DNA from: Cotesia glomerata
Lineage: Eukaryota; Arthropoda; Insecta; Hymenoptera; Braconidae
Direction: 5' to 3'
DNA length: 64,000 nt
Assembly (NCBI RefSeq): GCF_020080835.1
Contig: NC_058158.1
Span: 1,302,001 to 1,366,000 of the forward strand
Both the position numbers and the translations under genes were made by a program. Positions 51,087 to 62,765 of the stretch are shown piece by piece. The notes below the pieces were generated by a model that searched no databases, was not told the origin of the DNA, and worked only from the letters and a program-made list of their open reading frames with translations. How positions within the stretch are numbered: position 1 is the first letter of the stretch; each line of letters begins with the position of its first letter.

Positions 51087-54000
51087 AATATATCAAAATG
51101 CATGTGGGTACTCAAATGAAAGCTCTTGATGAGTGTAACTTTAGTATGAGCTTATATCTTAAAAAATGTCAATAGTTAAGAAATGACCTTGTATCTTGTG
51201 AACTATTGATATTTTTAAAGATATAAGCTCCTCCTGATGTTACACTCATCAAGACCTTTAATTTAAGTACCTACATCAATTTTTCATATATTTTATATAT
51301 TTATATATATTATAAATGTGTATATATGAAAAATATATCAAAAATGCATGTGGGTACTTAAATGAAAGCTCTTGATGAGTGTAACTTCAGAATGAGCTTA
51401 TATCTTAAAAAATGACCTTGTATCTTGTGAACTATGGACATTTTTAAAGATATAAGCTCATCCTGATGTTACACTCATCGAGACCTTTTATTTGAGTATC
51501 CACATCAATTTTTCATATATTTTATGTATTTATATATATTATAAATATTTATATATGAAAAATATATAAAAATGCATATGGGTACTCAAATGAAAGCTCT
51601 TGATGAGTGTAACTTTAGTATGAGCTTATATCTTAAAAAATGTCAATAGTTAAGAAATGACCTTGTATCTTGTGAACTATTGATATTTTTAAAGATATAA
51701 GCTCATCCTGATGTTACACTCATCGAGACCTTTTATTTGAGTACCCACATCAATTTTTCATATATTTTATATATTTATATATATATTATAAATATTTATA
51801 TATGAAAAATATATAAAAATGCATGTGGGTACTCAAATGAAAGCTCTTGATGAGTGTAACTTTAGTATGAGCTTATATCTTAAAAAATGTCAATAGTTAA
51901 GAAATGACCTTGTATCTTGTGAACTATTGATATTTTTAAAGATATAAGCTCATCCTGATGTTACACTCATCAAGACCTTTAATTTAAGTACCTACATCAA
52001 TTTTTCACATATTTTATATATTTATATATATTATAAATGTGTATATATGAAAAATATATCAAAAATGCATGTGGGTACTTAAATGAAAGCTCTTAATGAG
52101 AATAACATCGGGATGAGCTTATATCTTTAAAAACGTCAGTAGTTAAAAAAGTACTATGCAATAACAAAAACTTTTTTGCAGGTGCCGTTGGAGGACCTGC
52201 AAAGAGCTTCGCAGATGCTAGTGCAAGCATTGTACATCCGAGAGAAGTACATGATAAATTCAAACCAGACATTTCCGTCCATCACCTCCCGGTTCCTGAG
52301 GAACGTCGACAAGAAGCCTTTAAACAGCGCGGAGTTGTTCCAGCACGAGGACCGAATGGCGATAGCAGGTAAATTTTTTTGAGTAATTAATCAAAATTTA
52401 TTACAAACAACTTCTCCAGAGTCCTGATCCCTATCCCGGAGCTGAGTCAGGTTTAATCTCGCTGAGGTCTGTCGACTTTTCTGAGCACGTGTCACTCAAG
52501 GTCCCTTGTTATGTATTATTTATCTTTTGTTTTATTTTAACTCTGAGGGCAGTCCCTCTCGAGGTTGCATTGTTCTTAACTATTGTGGCTATTTTAGACC
52601 ACCCTGTGCATGCACCTGCCTCAAGAGGCGACCCCTGGGACTGCGAGTTTCCGCCTGCCAAGAATTACAAGATCAACCCCGTCAACGGAGTGTTCAACGT
52701 CTACGCTAACGAGGAGGATCTTGCTAATGGGAAGCCTCTGCCTTACGCTTACCCGGATCTCGGGACCTTTGTACGTGACATGAATTTACTCTGCTCTATG
52801 ATTGCCGATGGCCCGCTTAAATCATTTTGCTACAGGCGATTGAGTTATTTGTCTTCGAAATTTCAATTACATGTTCTGCTTAATGAGTTACGGGAACTTG
52901 CTAGTCAGAAAGCTGTTCCTCATAGAGATTTTTATAATATCAGAAAGGTTCGTTTTTTATTTTATTTATTTAATTAAATAAAAGACTCAGTTATTGACTC
53001 TTGCAATTTTTTTCTAATCAAAAAAATATAATGTTCTTAAAAAAAAGGAATCTTAAAATTTATAATTATTAATTTATTAAAATTGATCTATTTTTTTTAA
53101 TTAAAATAAAATTATAGGTGTCAATAATTGGGTCTTTTACCTCATGTTGATATTTAAATTAAATAATATTAGAGTTAGCCGACATTTTTGATTTTTTAAT
53201 TTTTTTTTACTTATTAAATTGGAACAAAAAAATTTTTTTAAATTGCATTTCAAATTTGTCAAGTTTTTGACCAGCCAAATTTTTTTCAATGAAAAAAATT
53301 ATAACAATTTATAAATGTCGGCTAAATTAATTTTGTTTATTGTTTATTTATATATACGCCAATCGGCTTTATACATATTGGTAATACAAAATTTTGAGAG
53401 AAATTAATATAAAAAAATTATAATATACAAAAGAAAAAATATTGCAAAATTATGTTACAAGATTGCTTTTAATTTAGCTAAGAATGTTTGATAGGAACTT
53501 TAAAAAAAATTGATATCTATTAATAAGAGCTGATATTCTATTTCTTGGACTATTGATGATTTTCATTGAAATTAAACTGATTCAAGGAATAAAATTCCGA
53601 ACTAAAGAATTTTTTTTTTTAATTATATCAAATTAAGTCAAACAGAAATTCTTTAGTTAAAAAATTTTTCTTTAATTTTTTTATTTTATTTCAAGTTAAT
53701 TTTTCTTCATAATTTAAAATGATTTTTTTTTTATTCAAGTTTACAAAAAAAAAAAAATTATTAGTTAGAATTTGTTTCTTTTTTTTTAGTATAATAATAA
53801 TAATTTTTCTACTTAACGTCCGTATTTGTTCTTACTTATCTTCTTAGGAACTTTTACAAACTTGAAAATTTTTTTATTTGCTTATAAATTGATTTTAAAA
53901 AATAAAAAGTTTTTAATTTTTTATATTGACATCTTAATAATTTCAATTAACTTTCTATTGAACTTGAAAAAATCAATAGTAAATTAAAAAGCAAATTACT

Positions 54001-55941
54001 ACTTTTAATTTTTTATTTTATTTAAATAAAAATTTATTTGTATTATTTGAGTTATTTAAAATTTTTAGATCTTTAGTAATTTTTTCAATGAAACATTAAA
54101 ATAATTTTTTTAATTTTATAAAATAAACTAAGATATAATTATAATTATTAATAAATGTAATTATAATTACTAATAAATAATTTCAGGTGGATACACATAT
54201 CCACGCAGCGTCATGTATGAATCAAAAACATTTATTACGATTCATAAAAAAGACACTTAAAAATCATGCTGATGAAGTAGTAACATGCTCGAAGAGCGGG
54301 GAAATGATGACTCTTGCCCAAGTATTTGAGTCAATGAATCTCACAACTTACGATCTTAGCGTAGATATGCTCGACGTTCACGCAGTAAGTAATAATTCAC
54401 TTACAATAAATTTAATTAACAGTCTAGACAAAAGTCAAACTAAAAAAAAATTTTTTTCCTGCAGGACAGAAATACCTTCCACCGTTTCGACAAATTCAAC
54501 GCCAAGTACAACCCGATCGGTGAAAGTCGTCTGCGCGAAGTGTTTCTTAAAACCGACAATTACCTCGACGGTAAATACTTTGCGCGGATCATCAAAGAAG
54601 TCGCCAGCGACCTTGAGGAGTCAAAGTATCAGAATGCTGAACTGAGGCTGTCTATTTACGGTAAAAGCGCTGATGAATGGGACAAGCTTGCTAATTGGGC
54701 GATCAAAGGTGACGTCTATTCAGACAACGTTCGCTGGCTTATTCAGATTCCGCGGCTCTAGTAAGTCTGCCTCTAAATGTTAAAAAAAGGAATTGATAAT
54801 TAATCTTAATTTTAAAATTTTTATATTTATTGTTTGTCCTTGATTAATTTTCTAGCGATATATTCAAGCTAAACAAGTTGATGAGTAATTTCCAAGAAAT
54901 TATCAACAACATCTTCTTGCCGCTGTTCGAAGTCACTAACGACCCTTCGTCTCATCCTGACCTTCACAAGTTCCTGCAGTATGTAATTGGATTCGACTCT
55001 GTTGACGATGAGAGCAAACCTGAGAATCCGCTTTTTGATAAAGACGTATCGCCTCCTGAGGAATGGAATGACATTGAGAATCCTCCCTATGGGTACTATC
55101 AGTACTATACTTTTGCTAACATGACGGTCCTTAATCATTTTCGAGCGTAAGTTATACTTGATATATATTTATAAAAAAAGTTTATTGATTATTAATTGAT
55201 TCTTTTTATTTATTTAAAATTTTTATTGCATTATTTTGTTATTTATTATCATCAATTTTTATTATTTTTTATAATAATTTTACTTTATTAAGTAATGAAT
55301 TTTGTTAGATTGCACTATATTTTTTTAACAATTGACATTTTTAAAGATATAAGCTCATCCTGATGTTACACTTATCAAGAGCTTTCATTTGAGTACCCAC
55401 ATACATTTTGATATATTTTTCATATATTCATGTATATATAAATATATAAAATATATGAAAAATTGATGTGGGTACTCAAATGAAAGGTCTTGATGAGTAT
55501 AAATACAGGATGAGATTATATCTTTAAAAATGTCAATGGTTCACGAGATATTAGGTCAGTTCTTAATTATTGATATTTTTAAGGATATAAGCTCATCCTG
55601 ATGTTATACTCATCAAGAGCTTTTATTTGAGTACCCACATGCATTTTTGATATATTTTTCATATATACATATATATAATATATATAAATACATAAATATA
55701 TGAAAAATTGATGTGTGTACTTAAATAAAAGATCTCAATGAGTGTAATGTCGGGGTGAGCTTATATCTTTAAAAATGTCACTAGTTCACGAGATACTGGG
55801 TCAGTTCTTAATTATTGATATTTCTAAAGATGTAAGCTCATCCTGATGTAACGCTCATCAAGAGCTTTCATTTGAGTACCCACATGCACTTTTGATATAT
55901 TTTTCATATATACATATATATATATATAAATATATAAAATA

Positions 55942-55975
<34 letters not shown>

Positions 55976-58531
55976 AATATATAAAATATATGAAAAATTG
56001 ATGTGGGTACTCAAACGAAAGGTCTTGATGAATGTAACATCGGGATGAGCTTATATCTTTAAAAATGTCAATGGTTCACGAGATACTAGATCAGTTCTTA
56101 ATTATTGATATTTTTAAAGATATAAGCTCATTCCGATGTTACACTCATCAAGAGCTTTCATTTGAGTACCCACATGCATTTTTGATATATTTTTCATATA
56201 TACATATATATTATATATAAAATATATGAAAAATTCATACAAGGTCATTTTTAATTACGTATCTAGAGATTCTCTTAATAATATAAATTTATTAAAAATA
56301 AATAATTATTTATTAGCAGTTAATAAAAAATTCTTAACTGTTAATTAATTTTATATAATAAAAAATTTATATATTATTTATAAATAATAAATATTTGTTA
56401 AATTAATTCATATTAAAAAAACAAATATAAACAATTATTAAAGTTTATTCAATTAAAAAAAAAATTATTCTATCAGTATAAAATTATGAATATTTATAAA
56501 CATAATTATAATTTATAAATAAAATTAATTTTCCAGTGACCGAGGCCTGAACACTTTTGTCCTGCGACCTCACTGCGGTGAAGCCGGTCCAATCCAACAT
56601 CTGGTCTGCGGATTCATGATGGCAGAGAATATATCACACGGTCTCTTGCTCCGCAAAGTCCCAGTGCTCCAATATCTGTATTACCTGGCTCAGATTGGGA
56701 TCGCAATGTCACCTCTGAGCAATAATTCTCTATTCTTAAACTACCACCGTAACCCTTTGCCGGAATACCTCGCACGGGGCCTCTGCGTCAGCCTCTCCAC
56801 AGACGATCCTCTGCAATTTCACTTCACAAAGGTATTTATGGAGGACAGTGGCTTTTGAACTTCCTAGCTTGTTAATACTAGGAATAGCTTTACTTTCCTC
56901 TAAGGAATATAAATTACTGCGGGCTATTTTATTTACTCTGATTCTACAAAGGCCTTTACTTGCTCTTTTTGTCTTTCAGGAACCTCTCATGGAGGAGTAC
57001 AGTATTGCTGCACAGGTCTGGAAACTCAGTTCTTGCGACATGTGTGAGCTTGCAAGGAACTCTGTTATAATGAGCGGTTTTCCTCACAAGGTATGTTATT
57101 GTCATTATATTGTAAATTTAAATTGTCAATTTAGATAATTATTTATGCTTTAAATTAATAAGACTCTACTCTGACTGTACTCTTAATTCATACACAAATA
57201 GTATTACATCATTTATTTTTTAATTAAAGTTTTTTGACAATTTTTTAATAAAATTAAAAGCTTTAAATTTTGATAAATAAAAATAGTAAAAATTTTCTTC
57301 ACTAAATTTTTCATTACATTATTAATTAAAACTAGCAACTTTGCAATGACTATTATTAAATTTCACTGTACTTTCTTAATTATAGACGATTTTAAAGATA
57401 TAAATTCATCCCGATGTTACACTCATCAAGAGCTTTCATTTGAGTACCTACATGCATTTTTGATATATTTTTCATATATACATATTTACATATATATATA
57501 ATATATATAAATATATGAAAAATTGATGTGGGTACTCAAATGAAAGGTATCGATGAGTATAATATCAAAATGAGCTTATATCTTCAAAAATGTCAATAGT
57601 TGACAAGATAACAAAGTCAGTTTTTAATTATTGACATTTTTGAAGATATAAGCTCATCCTGATGTTACACTCATCAAGAGCTTTCATTTGAGTACCCACA
57701 TGCATTTTTGATATATTTATCATTTATAGATATATATATATATATATAATATATATAAATATATGAAATATATGAAAAATTGATGTGGGTACTCAAATGA
57801 AAGGTCTCGATGAGTGTAACATTGGAATGAGTTTATATCTTTAAAAATGTTAATAGTTGACAATATAGCAGTCAGTTCTTAATTATTGACATTTTTAAAG
57901 ATTTAAGCTCATCCTGATGTTACACTCATCAAGAGCTTTCATTCGAATACCCACATGCATTTTTGATATATTTATCATATATAGATATATATAATATATA
58001 TAAATATATGAAAAATTGATGTGGGTAGTCAAATGAAAGGTCTTGATGAGTGTAACATCAGGATGAGCTTATATCTTTAAAAATGTCAATAGTTCACGAG
58101 ATACATGTTCATTTCTTAATTATGTATCTGGAGATAGAGCATTTTTAAATCAAAATTTATTGAATTTTATTCAACAATTAATTTAAATTCAAATTTCCAA
58201 AAATTTTAATTACACAATTTTCTTTTATTGATTTAAAATTAAAAAATTGTTTTTTTCAATCAATAAATTTATACTACTGACATTTTAACGCCGATGAGCT
58301 AATTCCTAAGATCACTTCCAAGAAGAAACAAAATTGCCACTTAAAAAAAAACCTTTACATTTTCAGAGCAAGCAGTACTGGCTAGGACCAAACTACACGA
58401 AGGAAGGAGTAGCTGGGAACGACATCACGAGGACAAATGTCCCCGATATCCGGGTGGCGTATCGGTACGAGACTCTCGTCGATGAACTTTCCAATATCTT
58501 TAAAGTTGTTGAAAAGCCCGACAGTTTTTAG
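37038..58531 (+). CDS. AMPD2: AMP deaminase (AMPD2-like)
   Basis: Exons 37038-37155, 43117-43273, 47760-47910, 52182-52368, 52598-52947, 54187-54384, 54465-54760, 54856-55146, 56537-56831, 56980-57090 and 58367-58531 all join GT-AG in compatible phases, giving 772 aa. The enzyme hydrolyses AMP to IMP and ammonia in the purine nucleotide cycle, in the cytosol, usually as a tetramer. Visible hallmarks: ELPNEISAPYEVPQFPIEQ (N-terminal), DGPLKSFCYRRLSYLSSKF, the zinc ligands in VDTHIHAASCMNQKHLLRF (His325, His327), RPHCGEAG (about 595) and the signature [20 protein letters not shown] (from ~668). The N-terminus is isoform-specific; two other in-phase first exons exist. Introns 2, 3, 8 and 10 hold palindromic arrays. 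The gene symbol is by closest resemblance among the AMPD paralogues; insects generally have one gene. Confidence 0.96.
37230..37990 (+). repeat. ~130-bp tandem repeats in AMPD intron 1
   Basis: The motif 'tttttatgcttgtaaaaata' recurs about every 130 bp (near 37285, 37390, 37526, 37657, 37780, 37897), each followed by 'acattgaaaaaaatcca'-type sequence. About six diverged AT-rich copies. Confidence 0.75.
38661..38876 (+). promoter_or_regulatory. Candidate alternative promoter of AMPD (isoform B)
   Basis: An AT stretch 'ataatataatataac' at 38661-38675 lies ~15-25 bases before 'gagttcagtcactcgcg', which contains the initiator TCAGT at 38688-38692. A leader of about 185 bases leads to the ATG at 38877. 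The whole block 38040-38880 is more base-balanced than neighbouring intron sequence. Confidence 0.45.
38877..38964 (+). CDS. AMPD2: Alternative first coding exon of AMP deaminase (isoform B)
   Basis: ATG opens a 29-codon frame, MSSRGVTNNNEAKSL through a QPTFFISEE end, that stops at a donor 'gaag|gtgagg' leaving one base (phase 1). Exon 37038-37155 also ends in phase 1, so either can join the common exon at 43117 without a frame change. It is preceded by a plausible promoter. The open frame runs on past the donor into intron, but the composition there becomes intron-like. Confidence 0.6.
39437..41268 (-). mobile_element. Helitron-like element with seven near-identical palindromic units
   Basis: Minus orientation. 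Its 3' end (CTAG at 39437-39440, preceded on the plus strand by A) is followed inward by a 'ctagttactatgtgactacc' module and the 'attgcactgtac' module. Seven tandem palindromes then start near 39565, 39803, 40042, 40280, 40521, 40758 and 40999, period 237-241 bp, almost identical to one another. It ends in the 'gagcattttcgaatgcagcc' module at about 41225-41260; the 5' TCTATATT terminus is missing. Confidence 0.8.
41269..42350 (+). other. AMPD intron sequence, nothing assigned
   Basis: AT-rich, with a more balanced segment at about 41690-42000 ('gcggtctcctatcctcgcg'). No exon with consistent splice borders was found. It may contain regulatory DNA for the promoter at about 42350-42900. Confidence 0.35.
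42351..42907 (+). promoter_or_regulatory. Possible third AMPD promoter and leader (isoform C)
   Basis: Sequence less AT-rich than its surroundings ('cgataatgcaga'-type blocks, 'aaaagagaagagagagggta' near 42428) lies immediately before the candidate first exon at 42908. No TATA/initiator pair can be singled out. Inference only. Confidence 0.25.
42908..43001 (+). CDS. AMPD2: Candidate third alternative first exon of AMP deaminase (isoform C)
   Basis: ATG opens 31 codons (MTSSEKDLFNNYSLSFTKKP, then a VKNIPQIKIDN end) and stops at 'aatg|gtactc', leaving one base, i.e. phase 1 like the other two first exons. It lies only 115 bp upstream of the common exon at 43117. The donor is weak (GTACTC); an alternative donor after KKP would be out of phase. 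It could be a chance frame. Confidence 0.4.
43650..45115 (-). mobile_element. Helitron-like element, complete, minus orientation, five units
   Basis: The plus-strand left border 'aaaaaa|ctaacaacattgcag' is a 3' terminus variant (CTAA complement: ...GTTAG|T) followed inward by the 'gcagtcactatgttactgcc' module. The right border 'ctctcaataatataga|t' ends at 45115, i.e. A|TCTATATTATTGAGAG on the minus strand. Five palindromic units of ~236 bp start near 43779, 44015, 44252, 44486 and 44725. The 5' module ('tgataaattcaagtcaagac', 'ccaattttatcatatgg') matches the start of 28011-28890. Confidence 0.85.
45270..46350 (+). other. Base-balanced intron block, unassigned
   Basis: About 45290-45960 is markedly less AT-rich than the flanks, with runs such as 'cccctcgcgcccctcaacgg' and 'gcggtctctccggcagtact'. 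The minus strand is open from 45969 to 45742 but starts without ATG and has no recognisable motif. A regulatory region or unannotated exon is possible. Confidence 0.35.
46357..47402 (-). mobile_element. Helitron-like element, 5'-truncated, four units
   Basis: CTAG at 46357-46360 (preceded by A), then 'caaccttgcaatcactatgtg' with 'gactgcc', the 'attgcactgtactttct' module and four palindromic units starting near 46480, 46718, 46960 and 47201. It stops at 'atttcacaagata' without the 5' module or terminus. Units 3 and 4 are nearly identical. Confidence 0.75.
48243..48461. repeat. Multi-palindrome repeat family C, copy 3
   Basis: The same two-hairpin layout as 21330-21553 ('cctcagatcacatgtaattg' with its complement around 'gccgaggcgaagccgagg'). 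The most diverged of the four copies. Confidence 0.7.
48462..48684. repeat. Multi-palindrome repeat family C, copy 4, in tandem with copy 3
   Basis: Opens 'atagtatattacacacctag' directly at the end of copy 3 and is almost identical to 21670-21892. Head-to-tail pairing of this repeat occurs at both loci (21330/21670 and here). Confidence 0.75.
48713..49575 (-). repeat. Dispersed repeat family A, full reverse copy
   Basis: Starts 'aacttcccgctacgaaaatc' and ends 'attagcgggaagttgcaggg' plus 'aaccgttttcctaattt', the reverse complement of 4721-5630. It has a short (GT)n run at about 48860-48882 where the other copy has a long (CA)n. AMPD intron 3. Confidence 0.75.
49590..50560 (+). other. AT-rich AMPD intron sequence with loose repeats
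   Basis: Recurring 'aaattgaaa(c/t)att aat'-like and 'cttataaa...aacaaacattataaaa' blocks about every 230 bp (49900-50090, 50100-50340, 50390-50500) suggest an old tandem repeat. No exon. Confidence 0.4.
50827..52137 (+). mobile_element. Helitron-like element, 3'-truncated, five units, abutting AMPD exon 4
   Basis: Starts 'tttatattattaagagaatt' (5' terminus, TC changed to TT), has a shortened 5' module ('catatgataaaatcgg'), then five palindromic units starting near 50937, 51215, 51440, 51680 and 51935; the first has an ~80-bp TA loop. The last unit ends about 45 bases before the exon at 52182, and no CTAG end is present. The splice acceptor of exon 4 is therefore almost immediately downstream of the repeat. 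Confidence 0.7.
52948..54186 (+). other. AMPD intron 5, AT-rich
   Basis: Holds at about 53115-53143 one end of the GGTAAAAG-type MITE ('ggtgtcaataattgggtc' then 'ttttacct'). The rest is A/T-rich with no exon recognised. Confidence 0.45.
55270..56287 (-). mobile_element. Helitron-like element in AMPD intron 8, internally shortened, four units
   Basis: Left part 'tttattaagtaatgaatttt', 'gattgcactatat', then units starting near 55342, 55580, 55825 and 56115. The fourth unit is cut in its right arm and followed at once by 'tatctagagattctcttaat' and 'aatataaa', i.e. the 5' terminus without the usual ~150-bp module. The 3' hairpin/CTAG end is absent. Confidence 0.65.
57332..58145 (-). mobile_element. 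Helitron-like element in AMPD intron 10, 5'-truncated, three units
   Basis: CTAG at 57332-57335 preceded by A, then 'caactttgcaatgactatta', a shortened 3' module and palindromic units starting near 57390, 57642 and 57896. It ends in 'tctggagatagagcattttt' without the 5' terminus. Confidence 0.7.
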
Positions 58532-58584
58532 TTCGCCTCAGTAAATTCTCTCCCCCAACTCCCGTAGGGAAGTTTTCTTTTGGG

Positions 58585-58590
58585 AATAAA
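58585..58590 (+). terminator. Poly-A signal candidate for AMPD
   Basis: AATAAA 54 bases past the stop codon ('gggaataaacttt'). Further AATAAA motifs occur downstream to about 59380, so a longer 3' UTR is also possible. Confidence 0.4.
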
Positions 58591-59428
58591 CTTTAGCTTT
58601 AAAGTCCCCAGGAAATTGAATCATCATTCACGTCAAACTTTAATGTCCGATTGTCAATATTCAATTTTTATTTCTTAAACATAAATATTAAAAGCAACTA
58701 ACGAACCGATGGCCTTTTATCTAAACAAGAATAAAAAATAGGATATCAATTATTAAACGTCAATTCTTATTTTATAATTAAATCTTTTGGCATTATTTAA
58801 TACTTCAATAATTTTTAAATATTGTTAAAAATAATTTCGTTTGATCAAAGACCAATCAAAGATTTATTTATATTTTTTTTTATTTCTTCCTTTTATTTTT
58901 ATTATTATTATTAATATTATGACTATGATTAAGATAGAAGAAAAGTTAGACTTAAAAGAGGAAGTAAAAAATAGAGTAATTTTTTTTTTACTTTTAAAAA
59001 AATTTATAAAATGTTCGCTAGTGCCAGAGAGTTTTAAATTCAACTTAACTCTTTTAATCTTTTGTTATATTTTTGTACATTTTTTACTGCATTCATAAAT
59101 AATGTTTGGTTGTGTTTTTCTATATAATAAAATTAAAAAGTTGAAAAAAAAAAATAATTTAATTATTTTGAAATAAAATAAATAAATATTCAATTTTTAA
59201 AAGTAATTAGTGAGTAAAAAAATTAATAAAATTAATAAGATTCTCAGCGAGTTTCCCGGACGATACGCGAAAATGTATGTTAGTAAATTAATAAAAAATT
59301 AAATTAGAAAAATATTTGTATTATGGACTAAGAGAGGAATGTATTTATTGTAAAAAGTATATTCTAGAAAAATAATAAATATATTATATATGTATGTTAG
59401 AATTTAATTGACTAATTAATTATTAGAT
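58591..59428. other. Convergent 3' region of AMPD (+) and the GH13-like gene (-)
   Basis: AT-rich DNA between two convergent genes. The frame at 58841-59098 is low complexity and not credible as protein. Signals for both strands' 3' ends probably lie here. Confidence 0.35.
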
Positions 59429-60316
59429 TTATTTAAATAGTAAGAAGATACAACAGATACTCAACAACGTGATAATTGGATTAATTATCAGAACCGTTCC
59501 TCCGGCAGGCACTGCAGTTGATTCTGCAATTAACTCACTCGAAATATCTAATGTCTCTCCCTCGTCGTCATCTAACTCCTCGGTAGTTACGGCTAAATTT
59601 GCTGGAGTGCTATCAATTACACCTACGCCTAATGAATATGGAGTGGGTTCCAGATCAGAATTCTCTTCGCTACCTGAAAAATTATTCATTTTAAAATCAA
59701 CCTCGCGCTTTATTAGAGTACTTTTTTTATCGGATTTATTGATTTTTTTTTTTTAATTTAAAAGTTAATTATTGAACATATTGAATTTAATTAAAAAAAA
59801 TTTTTTATTTTAAAAGCGATACTGATTTTTTTAGACTTTGCGAATTGTTATGACTAATCTATATTATTAAGAGAATAAGCAAAGTTTTGTAGTTAGTGTA
59901 TTTATATGATAAAATGGGTTTCTATGGTTAAATTATCTCTAGACACATAATTAAGAAATGACGTTGTATCTCATGAACTATTGACATTTTTGAAGATATA
60001 AGCTCATCCCGATGTTACACTCATCAAGACCTTTCATTTGAGTACCCACATCAATTTTTCATATATTTTATATATTTATATATTTCACAAATACCATATA
60101 TATGAAATATATATCAAAATCCATGTGGGTGCTCAAATGAAAGTTCTTGATGAGTGTAACACCGAGATGAGCTTATATCTTGAAAAATGCCAATAATTAA
60201 GAAATGACCTTGTATCTTGTAAACTATTGACATTTTTAAAGATATAAGTTCACCCCGACCTTATACTCATCAAGAGCTTTCATTCAAGTACCACATGCAT
60301 TTCTAATATATTTTTC

Positions 60317-60379
<63 letters not shown>

Positions 60380-61105
60380 TATAAAATATGTGAAAAATTG
60401 ATGTGGGTACTCAAATGAAAGGTCTTGATGAGAGTAATGTCAGGGTGAGTTTATATCTTTAAAAATGTCAATAATTAAGAAATAACTTTGTATTTTGTCT
60501 ACTACTGACATTTTTAAAGATATAAACTCATCGCGATGTTACACTTATCAAAACCTTTTATTTGAGTACCCACATCAATTTTTCATATATTTCATATATT
60601 TATATATATTATATATATGTATATATGAAAAATATATCAAAAATGCATGTGGGTACTCAAATGAAAGCTTTTGATGAGTTTAACATCAAGATGAGCTTAT
60701 ATCCTTAAAAACGTCAAAATTTAAGAAAGTACAGTGCAATTTAACAAAATTCATTATTCAATAGAGCAAAATTTCAATTTTTTATAGTTCATAAGTCACG
60801 GCAGTCACGCAGTGACTGCAAAGTTGCTAGTTATATTATTAATGAAGATAAGTCAAAAAACATCTCAGTATTTTTATTAAATTAATTAAAACTTTTTTTA
60901 AGTTTATTTTATTAGATATTTTCAATTTTTAAAATATGAAAATTAATTAAAAAAACTTACTATCATCTTCAGGTGAACTAGCATCAGTTTCATTAATATA
61001 GCTTCTCAATACAACAGCATCAGAGGGTTCAATAACAACAGTCTCTACTGTTGAATTAACTTCGTATAAATTTTCTTCATTAGTCGAGAAGACGACTACA
61101 AAATT

Positions 61106-61141
<36 letters not shown>

Positions 61142-62714
61142 GTCTTCATCGTCAGATACCAGGGAAGTAATGTTAACTATTTCTTCCTCCGCGCCGAAGT
61201 TAATTAGCACCAAATATTCCGGATGGTTTTCCAAGTGCCTAAGTAGAGAGTAAGTATTTATTAATTAGCAAGTAATATTAATAAACATCAGAATAAATAA
61301 AAGATTGAAAGGTACCGCTTGAGGAAGATAACTTTATCGTTGTTGATAGTCTCGATGCTGAAATTACCATGACGGAAAACCGGGTCTTTGCGGAGATGCG
61401 CTAAACTTTTGTAAGTATTTAGAGTGCTGAGAGGGTCCTCGAGTTGACTCTCGACGTTTCGGGTGACATAATCTTCGTTAATGGGAAAGTAGAGGGTTTC
61501 GTTAACCGAGAATCCGGCAGAAGTGCTGTTGTCCCATTGCATTGGAGACTTGGCAGCGTATTTAGACAAGTCAGCAAGATTGTTTAGAGTTGGATTTATT
61601 GTCTTAAGGTATCCAGGCACCTCTGCTGCATCTGTCATTCCAATCTCGTCGCCGTAGTAAGAGTACGCTTGTCCGGGCAAAAGCATCGTCAAAACCATCC
61701 AAGCTTCTAAGCGATCTTGGCCTTGTCTTGTCGCTATTCTTGAACCGTCTGGATGACTTATCTGAAATTTTTATTATTTTATTTACTTAAAAAATAATAA
61801 TAATAATGAATTTAATAATTGAATTTAATATTGTTATTATTATTAGTATTTAGGCTGAACTTGAAAATGCTCTATCGCTAGATACATAATTAAAAAATGA
61901 CCTTGTATCTCGTAAACTATTGACATTTTTAAAGATATAAGCTCATTCCGACATTACACTCATCGAGACCTTTCATTTGAGTACCCTCATCAATTTTTTA
62001 TATATTTCATATATTTATATATATATTATATATATGTATATATGAAAAATATATCAAAAATGCATGTGGGTGCTCAAATGAAAGCTCTTGATGAGTGTAA
62101 CATCGGGATGAGCTTATATCTTAAAAAATGTCAATAATTAAGAACTGACTTTGCTATCTTGTCAACTAATGAAATTTTTGAAGATATAAGCTTATCCTGA
62201 TGTTACACACATCGAGACCTTTAATTTCAATACCCACATCAATTTTTCATATATTTTGTATATAAATATATGAAAAATATATCAAAATGCATGTGGGTAC
62301 TCAAATGAAAACTCTTCATGAGTGTAACACCAAGATGAGCTTATATCTTAAAAAATGTCAATAATTAAGAACTGACCTTGTGTTTTGTGAAATATTGATA
62401 TTTTTAAAGATATAAGCTCACTCCGATATTACATTCATCGAGACCTTTCATTTGATTACCCACATCAATTTTTCATACATTTATATATATTATATATATG
62501 TATATTTGAAAAATATATCAAAAATGCATGTGGGTGCTCAAATGAAAGCTCTTGATGAGTGTAACATCGGGATGAGCTTATATCTTAAAAAATATCAATA
62601 ATTAAGAAATGACCTTATATCTTGTCAACTATAGACCTTTTTAAAGATATAAACTCATCCCGATGTTACACTAATCGAGACCTTTCATTTGTGTACCCAC
62701 ATCAATTTTTCATA

Positions 62715-62765
<51 letters not shown>

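Noticed and set aside
58841..59098. 85-codon hydrophobic frame after AMPD
   Set aside because: AT-rich 3' region; residues reflect T and A tracts, with no splice or motif support.
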